Assembly (NCBI GenBank): GCA_037481615.1
Contig: JBBFLI010000013.1
From: SpSt-501 sp037481615
GTDB taxonomy: Bacteria > Desulfobacterota > Desulfobacteria > Desulfobacterales > SpSt-501
Direction: 5' to 3' (one strand)
DNA length: 64,000 bases
The first letter of the stretch is position 1; each line of letters opens with the position of its first letter. Below, piece after piece: positions 43,408 to 51,211 of this stretch. A program made the translations under genes and the position numbers. The notes under the pieces were generated by a model. The model did no database searches and was not told the origin of the DNA. It worked only from the letters and a program-made list of their open reading frames with translations.

Positions 43408-44663
43408 CACCGGCCTCCTTCCGGGAGCGGGTTCAACTCCGGCTCCTGCGGGAAGATCGGGAGATAGCGGTAGGAAAAGGCGATCAGGATGATGCCGTAG
43501 GCGACCGGCAGGATCGTCGTGGCGAACTCCTGCCAGCTCGGGAAGTAGGTGAACCACTTCTCGAAGGGCAGCACGGGGACGGCCTGCATCTGCAGGATCA
43601 TCACCCAACGGTTGAGACAGGCGCCGAGGACGGCGAGGAGCACGGCGAGGAAGAGCAGCCGGGAGTTTCTGCGCACCGAGGGGGAGACGAGCATGAGCGC
43701 GGGGAGCACGCCGCAGACAACGACCTCGGCGATCAGGATCCAGAGCCCGTAGGCCGACCCCGGGTTGTTCGTGTAGAAATCCATGAGGGTGAAGCCCATC
43801 GCGGGGGCGGTCACCGCGGCCCAGTAGACCGTATCCACGATCTTCGCCGTGATGTAGGTCAGGAGCATCCAGCCGGCGATCTTGGCCAAGAGATCGATCA
43901 CCTCGTCCTTGACCAGCTTCTTGCGGGCGGCCATTTCCGTGATCCGCGTCACGAGGATCGTGAAACAGGGCCCGCAGGCCGCCGCCGACCAGGTGTAGAG
44001 AAAGAAGGTCCACGGCCAGATCCCGATCCCCGAGCGGAACCCGAAGGGCCGGCCGTAAAGCACGCCGCTCACGCCCCCGAGCGAGCCCTGGTGGAAGAAG
44101 GAGAGGAAGGCGCCGGTCGCGGCGAAAACGGCCATGATGCCGTGCATGTTGTGGGCGAGGTGCCGGAAGAAGCTCACGCGCTGGAGCTGGCGGTTTTCCA
44201 GCATCAGGGGCACGTATTCGATCGTGAGCACGATGAAGTAGCAGGTGAGGCAGAAGGCCACCTCGGTCAGCATGGAGTGGACGTTCGCGTGCCAGAAGAT
44301 GAACCAGGCGCGCAGGGGCTGGCCGACATCGATCGCCAGGATGAGCAGCGCCGAGCTGTAGCAGACGAAGCCGATCAGCACGGCGTAGTTGATGATGTTC
44401 TTGAGCTCGTCCTTGGCGAAGATGTAGCGCAGCAGCCCCGTGAAGAAGGCCCCGCCGCCCAGGGCGATGACCGCCAGATCCGCCCAGATCCAGAGGGCGA
44501 AGCCGTAGGCGTTGTTCATGTTCGTCTGGTTCAGTCCCTTGATGTAGATCAGGAACATCGCCACGACGCCCCACAAGAGCACCGCGCCCACGACCGCGAT
44601 GAAGACGAGGAACCGACCGAGCGGGCAGCGCTCGACTCCCTTGGGTATCAGAGCGGAATCCAT
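43407..44663 (-). CDS. qrcD: Menaquinone reductase integral membrane subunit QrcD (NrfD family)
   Basis: A 418-aa polytopic protein of the NrfD/PsrC family with about ten membrane helices. The first is near residue 20 (FLVFIAVVGAVLLWGVVAMF), and the protein keeps polar residues inside helices (for example FIVLTIEYVPLMLENRQLQ, GLWILIAEVVVCGVLPALM). NrfD proteins bind the quinone and couple to FeS subunits. The gene order cytochrome, molybdopterin-like protein, FeS protein, NrfD protein equals qrcABCD of sulfate reducers, where the complex moves electrons from periplasmic cytochrome c3 to menaquinone. Alternative complex III subunits are a related possibility but would need other genes. Confidence 0.85.
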   Translation of the reverse strand: MDSALIPKGVERCPLGRFLVFIAVVGAVLLWGVVAMFLIYIKGLNQTNMNNAYGFALWIWADLAVIALGGGAFFTGLLRYIFAKDELKNIINYAVLIGFVCYSSALLILAIDVGQPLRAWFIFWHANVHSMLTEVAFCLTCYFIVLTIEYVPLMLENRQLQRVSFFRHLAHNMHGIMAVFAATGAFLSFFHQGSLGGVSGVLYGRPFGFRSGIGIWPWTFFLYTWSAAACGPCFTILVTRITEMAARKKLVKDEVIDLLAKIAGWMLLTYITAKIVDTVYWAAVTAPAMGFTLMDFYTNNPGSAYGLWILIAEVVVCGVLPALMLVSPSVRRNSRLLFLAVLLAVLGACLNRWVMILQMQAVPVLPFEKWFTYFPSWQEFATTILPVAYGIILIAFSYRYLPIFPQEPELNPLPEGGR

Positions 44664-44739
44664 GACTGTTCCACCTCGTCGCCGGTTGGGGAGGGATGCG
44701 GCCCGCGCTCGCCGCGCGAAGCCTCGCCCCTCCGATCCT

Positions 44740-45525
44740 TCAGGTCTTCTGGATCTCGTTGTCGCCCGCCCGGCGCACCCAGTCCCGGCGGGTCAGATAG
44801 TACACCTTGGGGTTGGTCCCCAGGCGCTCGAGCAGGCGGAAGGCCTGCGGGTTGCGCGGCCGGCCGCCGTGGGCCGGGTCCGGCTTCACGATCTGGTGCA
44901 CGCGGTGCGCGGGGTTGTTCAGGTCCCCGAAGACGATCGCCCCGGCCGGGCAGGCCTGGGTGCAGGCCGTCTGGTACTCCTCCTCGGCGAGCTCCCGCCG
45001 GCCCTCCACGTAGGCCCGGTTGAGCGCCGTCTGGTAGCGGCTGTAGCAGAAGCTGCACTTCTCGACCACCCCGCGCATGCGGACGGAGACATCGGGGTTG
45101 AGCGCGCGCTCCATCCCCTCGGGCCACACCGGGTCCCACCAGTTGAACTGCCGCACGTGGTAGGGGCAGGCGGCCATGCAATAACGGCAGCCGAAGCAGC
45201 GGGTGTAGATCTGGCTGACGATCCCCGTGTGCATGTCGTAATCGGTCGCCGTGGCCGGGCAGACCGAAACGCAGGGGGAGTGCCCGTGTTCGCCCTCGCA
45301 ATGCTGGCAGGGCCGGGGCAGGAAACACTCCTCGGCGTGCGGGAAGGGCTTGCCGTTGCTCAGGCGGTAGACTTGCATCCAGGAAACGCTGAGCAGCTTG
45401 TCGGTGTCGTCGTCGCGGAAGGGGATGTTGTTTTCGGCCATGCAGGCCACCATGCAGGCGCCGCAGCCGGTGCACTTGTCGAGGTCGATCACCATCCCGT
45501 AACGCTTGTTCTTCGGCCGGTTCAT
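44740..45525 (-). CDS. qrcC: Menaquinone reductase iron-sulfur subunit QrcC
   Basis: A 261-aa ferredoxin-like protein with four cysteine clusters: CTGCGACMVACMAEN near residue 18, CQHCEGEHGHSPCVSVCP near 73, CFGCRYCMAACPYHVRQF near 109 and CSFCYSRY...CTQACPAGAIVFGD from 156 to 190. This is the 4x[4Fe-4S] pattern of the DmsB/HybA/QrcC group. No Tat or Sec signal is present, which fits co-export with the Tat-bearing QrcB. It would pass electrons between QrcB/QrcA and the membrane subunit. Confidence 0.9.
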   Translation of the reverse strand: MNRPKNKRYGMVIDLDKCTGCGACMVACMAENNIPFRDDDTDKLLSVSWMQVYRLSNGKPFPHAEECFLPRPCQHCEGEHGHSPCVSVCPATATDYDMHTGIVSQIYTRCFGCRYCMAACPYHVRQFNWWDPVWPEGMERALNPDVSVRMRGVVEKCSFCYSRYQTALNRAYVEGRRELAEEEYQTACTQACPAGAIVFGDLNNPAHRVHQIVKPDPAHGGRPRNPQAFRLLERLGTNPKVYYLTRRDWVRRAGDNEIQKT

Positions 45526-45581
45526 GCGCTAACCCCTGTCTCGCCCGAGTGTTCGGATCGATCGCGGATCGAAACGTCCCT

Positions 45582-47780
45582 TCATGCCCTCTCCAGCCTG
45601 GCGCGGATCCCCCAGCCGGCCTCGAAGCCGGAGGGGTCCTCGACGGCGGCGAGCAGCCGGTTCGTGCTGACGCCCCTGCCGGCAAGAAAACGGTCGTGCG
45701 CCTCGCGGCCGAGACCCCGGGCCATTCCGATCAGACCGGGGCGGATCCCCTCGGTCAGGTACAGCTTGACCCGGGCCTCGCCCCGGGGCGTGACGAGCCG
45801 CGCGTCCGCTCCGTCGGCCAGGCCGAGGTCGCGCGCCGTCTGCGGGTGGATCTCGACCCGGATGTCGTTCTTCCAGAGGATCTCGCTCTCGAGGGCCTTG
45901 ACCAGGAAAGGCGGCGTTCCCAGGGCGGCGGTGAGCCGCAGGCTGTCGTAGGGGACGAGCGTGAGCTTGAAGACGCCGGGGTCGCCCGGTGCCGGCAGCG
46001 GTCGGAACTCCGCCAGCCGCTTGAGGTCGGCGTTTCCGAACTCGAACCGGCGGCTCGCCGTCTCGAAGGGCTGCGGCTTGAAGGACTCGTCGATGGCGAA
46101 GCCGTTCCTGCGCAGCGGCTCCCAGGACGCGGCGAACGTCTGCCGCAGGCAAACCTCGTGGCTCTCCCACGGGAAGGCCGCGCGGAGCGTCCCCCCCAGC
46201 CTCCGCGCCAGGCGGATGACCACGTCCCCCGTCGGCATCGTCGCCAGGCGGGGGGCGACCACCGGCCGGGCAAGCCCGATCACGGGCTTCGGGAAGCCCG
46301 CCGCCCCGGGGACATCCTCCCAGCGCTCCAGGTACGTGGGGGCGGGGAGCACGTAGTGGGCCGCGGCCGCCGTTTCATCGAAGAAAGAGGAAAAGCTCAC
46401 GAGCAGCGGAACCCGGGCGAAGGCCTTCGCCGTGCGCTCGCTGTCGGGCAGGCTGTAGAGCGGGTTCCCGCCGCTCACGAAGAGGACCCGGACCGCCGGC
46501 TTCTCCCCCTCGAGCAGCGCCTCGGGCAGCCGGTTGAGGAGATAGCGGGCGAGCGGGAAGCGATCGGAGCCGGCGCCGTCCACGCGCGGCGTCTGCATCC
46601 CTTTCGAGGCGACGGCGTCCATCTCCGGCTCCGGCCAGCGGATGTACTCCGGCTCGGGCACGGCGATGACCCCCCCCTCCACGTTCACGCTCCCGACGAG
46701 CGCGTTCAGGAAGTGGACGGCGAGCGTCTCCTGCAGGCCGCCGGGGACCCTTCCCGCCCCCCGGCCGCAGACGGCGAGCGGCCGCTCGGCCGCGGCGAAG
46801 GCGCGGGCGAGCTCGACCACGGTCTTCGCCTCGAGGCCCGTCGCCTGGGCGACGGCCTCGGGCGCGTAGGCCTCCCGCAGGGCGTTTCGCCTCAGATCCT
46901 CCAGGCCGGTCGTGCGCGAGGCGACGAAGGGCTTGCGCTCGAGCCCCTCCTTGAGGATCACATGGATCAGCCCAAAGGCGAGCGTTGCCTCGCTTCCGGG
47001 CAGGATGGGCAGCCACTGGTCGGCCTGGGCCGCGGTCTTGGAAAGGCGGGGTTCGACCTGGACGAAGCGGCCGTTGCGGTCCCTGACCGCCCCACAGGCG
47101 CGGAAGACGAAGGGCGGGGTGCCCCAGCCCTCGAGCAATCCGCTGCCCAGGCTGAGCAGGAAACTCGTCCGCTCGAGATCGAAGCCGGCCGTGGCCCGCT
47201 GCCCCTGGGTCAGGTAAAGGGCTGTTTCCCAGGCGTCCTGCGCCGAGGGGGTGCGGATGAAGTTCGGCGAGCCGTAGACGGTGAGGAAACGACGGATGAG
47301 CTCGGCCGTGGTGCCGCGGTCGGTGTCCGCGATCCAGGCCACCGCCTCGGGCGACCCGGCCTCCCGCAGCTCGCGCAGCTCGCCGGCGATCTCACCGATC
47401 GCCTGCTCCCAGGAGACCGGGACGAAACGGCCGTCGACTTTTTTGAGCGGCTGCCGCACGCGCCAGGGGCTATAGAGAAGCTGAGCGCCCGCCGCCCCGA
47501 GGGGACAGATCCCGCCGCGGTTGACGGGGTGGTCTTTGCGCCCCTCGATCTTGACGACCCGGTCTTCCACGCGCCGCACCCGGATGCCGCAGCCGCCCGG
47601 GCAGAGCGTGCACGTCGAGGCGACGTAGGTCGTCTCCCCCTTGGGCGGAACGGGGGTCCAGGGCCAGTTCTGCGTCCAGATCGAAATATCGTCGGTCAGT
47701 TTCCAGGGCAGCGGGGAAAGCGCCGTGCCCGCCGCACCGCCGAGTACGAATGCGAGGAAGCTGCGTCGGTCGATCTTCAT
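45582..47780 (-). CDS. qrcB: Menaquinone reductase molybdopterin-binding-like subunit QrcB
   Basis: A 732-aa member of the molybdopterin oxidoreductase superfamily. The N-terminus is a Tat signal (MKIDRRSFLAFVLGGAAGTA). One 4Fe-4S motif is kept (TCTLCPGGCGIRV ... GGICPLGAAG), and the usual four domains follow, up to a C-terminal TARDLGLADGADARLVTPRG. At the place where catalytic relatives have the Cys, Sec or Ser metal ligand I see only SPNFIRTPSAQDAW, with no Cys. This agrees with QrcB of Desulfovibrio, reported to lack molybdenum. The protein then serves as an electron conduit. ATG 47780 has AAGGGGTGG upstream; GTG 47789 is an alternative. Confidence 0.88.
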   Translation of the reverse strand: MKIDRRSFLAFVLGGAAGTALSPLPWKLTDDISIWTQNWPWTPVPPKGETTYVASTCTLCPGGCGIRVRRVEDRVVKIEGRKDHPVNRGGICPLGAAGAQLLYSPWRVRQPLKKVDGRFVPVSWEQAIGEIAGELRELREAGSPEAVAWIADTDRGTTAELIRRFLTVYGSPNFIRTPSAQDAWETALYLTQGQRATAGFDLERTSFLLSLGSGLLEGWGTPPFVFRACGAVRDRNGRFVQVEPRLSKTAAQADQWLPILPGSEATLAFGLIHVILKEGLERKPFVASRTTGLEDLRRNALREAYAPEAVAQATGLEAKTVVELARAFAAAERPLAVCGRGAGRVPGGLQETLAVHFLNALVGSVNVEGGVIAVPEPEYIRWPEPEMDAVASKGMQTPRVDGAGSDRFPLARYLLNRLPEALLEGEKPAVRVLFVSGGNPLYSLPDSERTAKAFARVPLLVSFSSFFDETAAAAHYVLPAPTYLERWEDVPGAAGFPKPVIGLARPVVAPRLATMPTGDVVIRLARRLGGTLRAAFPWESHEVCLRQTFAASWEPLRRNGFAIDESFKPQPFETASRRFEFGNADLKRLAEFRPLPAPGDPGVFKLTLVPYDSLRLTAALGTPPFLVKALESEILWKNDIRVEIHPQTARDLGLADGADARLVTPRGEARVKLYLTEGIRPGLIGMARGLGREAHDRFLAGRGVSTNRLLAAVEDPSGFEAGWGIRARLERA

Positions 47781-47831
47781 CCGGTCCACCCCTTGTGCGG
47801 CGCCAAGCCGCCGATGCCGGTTGGAGGGGGT

Positions 47832-48509
47832 TCACTTGTGGCAGACGAAACAGCCGTCCTTCTGCGTTTGCACGCTGCCGCCCGGCACGCGGGCCTGGGC
47901 GTGGCATTCGGCGCAATCGTCCATCTTCATGCGGTCCCAGGAGTTGCGCTTGATCCCGGCGATGTTCCACCCCCAGATGTCCCGGCTGTAGCCGGTAATG
48001 CGGTTTTCCTGGTAGGGCCTCAGGCTCGTGGACTCCCCCATCGGCCCGTGGCAGACCGCGCAGTCGATGCCGCCCATGCGCACGTGGGCCGCATGGGAGA
48101 AGAAGACGCAGTCCGGCTGCCGCGCGTAGACGAGCCAGGGGACCTCGCGGCCGGGCTTCACGTATTCCTCCACGAAGCGGATCTCCTCCGGGTCGTCGCT
48201 GTTCGCCTCGCGGTGGCACTCGACGCACTGGGCGAGCTTGGGGGCTCCGGAGAAGCTGCCGTCTTCGCGGAAGAAATGGCAGCTCGCGCAGCCGTGGTCG
48301 ACGATCTCGTTGTGCAGCGCGTGGTTGAAATCGACCGGCTGGCGTTTTTCGGAGTAGAGCAGGGCCGGGAAGGCGATCCAGCCGACGAGCAGGCTGGCCG
48401 CCAGCCCGAGAATGAAAAAGAGGATGATCGCCGCTCCGGCGCCATCCCCTTTTTCTGCTTTTTCCGACTCCGACCGCGATGATGGTGCAGACGATTTCGG
48501 CTCTTCCAT
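47832..48509 (-). CDS. qrcA: Menaquinone reductase multiheme cytochrome c subunit QrcA
   Basis: A 225-aa membrane-anchored cytochrome. After a charged N-terminus comes one hydrophobic helix (about residues 24-47, AAIILFFILGLAASLLVG). Five CxxCH heme motifs follow: CASCH, CVECH, CAVCH, CAECH and CFVCH. Histidines in VDFNHALHNEI and FFSHAAHVRMG look like distal ligands. QrcA of Desulfovibrio is usually described as hexaheme, so one heme site appears missing or atypical here. It accepts electrons from soluble periplasmic cytochromes. The ATG at 48509 was chosen because the hydrophobic helix starts soon after. Confidence 0.87.
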   Translation of the reverse strand: MEEPKSSAPSSRSESEKAEKGDGAGAAIILFFILGLAASLLVGWIAFPALLYSEKRQPVDFNHALHNEIVDHGCASCHFFREDGSFSGAPKLAQCVECHREANSDDPEEIRFVEEYVKPGREVPWLVYARQPDCVFFSHAAHVRMGGIDCAVCHGPMGESTSLRPYQENRITGYSRDIWGWNIAGIKRNSWDRMKMDDCAECHAQARVPGGSVQTQKDGCFVCHK

Positions 48510-48668
48510 GGACACCCCGTCGCGCTGTGGTTGGTGAAGAATCTGCGGCGTGATGCACCCGCCGCCCGGACGTGTCGCCTGCCTGCCGGTCGGCGCCGGC
48601 GGATGCGAAATCGAGACGGTTCTGTACCCCAACCGTTTCCCGCTTGTCAAGCATCGCGCCGGGCCGTT

Positions 48669-49508
48669 TCAGCCCGGCGATTGGTAGCTGTGCAACCCCG
48701 GAAGCAGGTTCACGCCGAAGTAGGTGAAGAGCACGGCGCCGAAGCCGACGAGCGAAAGGACGGCGATCCGCCGGCCCCGCCAGCCGCTCACCAGGCGCGC
48801 ATGCAGCAGGGTCGCGTAGACGAACCAGGTGATGAGCGACCAGGTCTCCTTCGGGTCCCAGCCCCAGTAGCGGCCCCAGGCGGTGTTCGCCCAGACGGCC
48901 CCGGTGATGATGCCCGCGGTGAGGAAGAGAAACCCGAAGACGACGAGGCGGTGGGTCCACTCGTCGAGCAGCGGGGGCTCGGGGAGCCGCGCCGCCAAGC
49001 GGCCGGGCGCCGCGCGGCGGGTGCGCAGGAGATACATCAGGCTCACGCCGAAGGCCACGGCGAAGGCCGCGTATCCGACGAAGCAGGTGACCACATGGGC
49101 GATCAGCCAGTTGCTCTTCAAGGCGGGGATCAACGGCTGGATGCGGTCGGAGATGTTGGGGGAGAGCGAGGCGTAGGCGAGGGCGAGAAAGGCGAACGGC
49201 GCGGAAAAGGCCCCGATCACGCGGCTGCCCGAGCGCCGCTCGACCACGAGATGCACAAGAATGATCATGCCCGCGAAGAAGACGAGCGATTCATACAGGT
49301 TGGAAAGCGGCGCATGGCCCATGCCCAGCCGGTAGGACTCCGCCCAGCGCAGAAAGAAGCCCGCGGTGTTCGCCGCCAGCCCGACGGCCGCCGCCCCCGT
49401 GGCCGGGGCCTCGAGGCGGCGGCGGTGGAACACCCAGGCCGCCACGTAGAGAAACGCGGCGAGGCCGTAGATCCAGGTGGTGGCCGAGAGCAGGATCGAG
49501 CTGGTCAT
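48669..49508 (-). CDS. ccsA: Cytochrome c biogenesis protein CcsA (system II)
   Basis: A 279-aa polytopic heme-handling protein with about eight helices. The WWD-like heme-binding segment is WGRYWGWDPKETWSLITWF near residue 205, and conserved His residues occur in helices (AHVVTCFVGYAAFAVAFG, GHAPLSNLYESLVF). With ResB it ligates heme to CxxCH apoproteins in the periplasm. I prefer the ATG at 49508 (GAAGGAA eight bases upstream) to one at 49529 that overlaps resB. It follows resB and precedes the qrc genes, whose cytochrome needs this machinery. Confidence 0.93.
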   Translation of the reverse strand: MTSSILLSATTWIYGLAAFLYVAAWVFHRRRLEAPATGAAAVGLAANTAGFFLRWAESYRLGMGHAPLSNLYESLVFFAGMIILVHLVVERRSGSRVIGAFSAPFAFLALAYASLSPNISDRIQPLIPALKSNWLIAHVVTCFVGYAAFAVAFGVSLMYLLRTRRAAPGRLAARLPEPPLLDEWTHRLVVFGFLFLTAGIITGAVWANTAWGRYWGWDPKETWSLITWFVYATLLHARLVSGWRGRRIAVLSLVGFGAVLFTYFGVNLLPGLHSYQSPG

Positions 49509-49521
49509 GGGGAGGGTTCCT

Positions 49522-50895
49522 TCAGACATTGCACAGACGGCGGAGCTCCTGCGCCAGGCGCTCGACCGCGGGGGGCAGCGCCAGGCGGTTCTTGTTGGCG
49601 GTCATCGCGAGCGAGACCCGGCTTCCGCCCCCGTGGGGCTCGAGCCGCAGGCCGACCTGGCGATGACTGCGGAAAAAGGTGACATAGCAGCCGATCAGCA
49701 TCAGGACGAAGCCGGCATAGACCACGGGGACGCCGGGGTCGCGGTTCACCTGGAGCCCCGTGGAATAGCGCTGTTTCACTTCCTCGACGGCGATCACGAC
49801 CTCACCGCGGCGCATGCGGTCGAAAGTGGGGAAGCGGATCGGGAGCAGCACCTCGACCGGCTCCCCCTGCGGCGGCACGAGCCGCCCGACAAAGGCGTCG
49901 CCGACCGGGCTGCCGCGAAAGCTCGCATTCGGCCGCTGGTCGAGAAGCACGAAGGTCCCCAGCCCCTCGGGGATCGCAAACTCGTCGCCCGGCTTCATCT
50001 CCCGGGTGTAGACCATGCCCGTGTCGCGGCTGGTGAAGCTCAGGCGCACTTCGCGGCCGGGGAGCGTTCCGTAGCTCGACTGGTAGATCGTGATCCCCCG
50101 GTACTCGAGGGGGTCGTTCACGAGGATGTCGCGACGCAGAACCTCACGGCCCTCCTCGAGAATCACGAGGCGGGAGCGGAACTCGCTCGGCGCGCCCGAC
50201 GGGTAGAAACTCACCTGGAAGCTCTCGCAGCGGATCGCAAACGGCAGCCGGATCCGCTCGCCGGTGTTGCGCAACTGGATCGTCTGTACGGTTTCGCCCT
50301 CGGGGATGTTCACGAAGCCGTCGAAGCCGAAACGCGAGCCGATCAGCCCGCCGAGCAGCAGCAGCAATACGCTGCCGTGCACCGCGTAGACCCCCCAGCG
50401 CGACCAGCGCCCGGACTCGGCGAAAAGAAACCGCCCCCCGGTTTCCGTCCCACGCCCCTCTACCCGGCCGACGCGGCGGCGGATCAGCGGCTCGAAAAGC
50501 GCGGCGAGGGCGGCGGGGTCCTGCGGCGCCTCGAAGGTCATCCGGGCCTCGACCCCCTCGAAGCGCCGGGGCTCGGGGGGCGGAAGCTTCCCGGCGAGCA
50601 GCGCCCACTGCCGCGAGATCCGCTCGGCCGAACAGACGATGAGATTGACGGCGAGCAGAAGGACGAGGATCTGGAACCACCACGAATGGTACATGTCGAA
50701 GAGGTCGAGCGCCCGGAAGAAGCGGTAGCCCGTATCGCCGAAGATCGCGCGATAGGTCGCCGGCGCCTCGTTCTGGGGGATCAGGGTGCCGAGGATCGAG
50801 GTCGCCGCGAGCAGAAGCAAAAGGACGATCGTGAGGCGAAGCGAGGCGAACCCGTCCCAGAGGGCCGACCCGAGAGAGGGGCGGGAAGCGTTCAT
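49522..50895 (-). CDS. resB: Cytochrome c biogenesis protein ResB (CcsB), system II
   Basis: A 457-aa protein with the ResB plan: helices near residues 18-40 (RLTIVLLLLLAATSILGTLI), 70-90 (HSWWFQILVLLLAVNLIVC), 155-175 (HGSVLLLLLGGLIGSRFGF) and a last one near 400-420, with a large periplasmic loop between. ITIYQSSYGT and FVLMLIGCYVTFF are typical. ResB/CcsA export heme and attach it to cytochromes c. The open frame extends far upstream of the chosen ATG (50895), but MNASRPSLGSALWDGFASL gives the usual N-terminus. First gene of the operon under the promoter at 51011-51039. Confidence 0.92.
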   Translation of the reverse strand: MNASRPSLGSALWDGFASLRLTIVLLLLLAATSILGTLIPQNEAPATYRAIFGDTGYRFFRALDLFDMYHSWWFQILVLLLAVNLIVCSAERISRQWALLAGKLPPPEPRRFEGVEARMTFEAPQDPAALAALFEPLIRRRVGRVEGRGTETGGRFLFAESGRWSRWGVYAVHGSVLLLLLGGLIGSRFGFDGFVNIPEGETVQTIQLRNTGERIRLPFAIRCESFQVSFYPSGAPSEFRSRLVILEEGREVLRRDILVNDPLEYRGITIYQSSYGTLPGREVRLSFTSRDTGMVYTREMKPGDEFAIPEGLGTFVLLDQRPNASFRGSPVGDAFVGRLVPPQGEPVEVLLPIRFPTFDRMRRGEVVIAVEEVKQRYSTGLQVNRDPGVPVVYAGFVLMLIGCYVTFFRSHRQVGLRLEPHGGGSRVSLAMTANKNRLALPPAVERLAQELRRLCNV

Positions 50896-51010
50896 GCGCC
50901 CGCGGCTCCGCCGGAAGCGATGGCAGGGGGACCCGCCGGGGGGAAAGACGGCGATGGATGGGAAAAACGCATGCGGGGGAAAACGATACCTCGTCGTGTC
51001 ATTTCCCGCC

Positions 51011-51039
51011 CTGATAGAGCAGACCGCCTGCGATGTCAA
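51011..51039 (-). promoter_or_regulatory. Promoter of the resB-ccsA-qrc operon
   Basis: On the minus strand TTGACA (51039-51034), a 17-base spacer and TATCAG (51016-51011) lie about 115 bases upstream of resB. Consensus -35 and exact spacing make it a good candidate, with a leader of roughly 110 bases. Confidence 0.68.
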
Positions 51040-51130
51040 TCGACGGCGGGTCTGTTCGCCCGGCGGCTTCGCTTTCGGCGACAGGGGGCACGCACCGGCG
51101 CGCGCCGGGGTTGCGCGGGGCAAAAAGCAG

Positions 51131-51159
51131 CTGACCGGCCGCGTCCTTTGTGATAGGGG
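51131..51159 (+). promoter_or_regulatory. Possible promoter of the uvrD-like gene
   Basis: CTGACC (51131-51136), a 17-base spacer and TAGGGG (51154-51159) precede the start at 51212. The boxes resemble the stronger TTGACA/TAGGGT promoter before lptC. The 316-bp gap between resB and this gene holds this and the divergent resB promoter and nothing else I can support. Confidence 0.42.
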
Positions 51160-51211
51160 TTGGGGCGGGTGGGGTTTCCCCGCCCGATCGTTTTCCCGAC
51201 GGGATGCCTCC

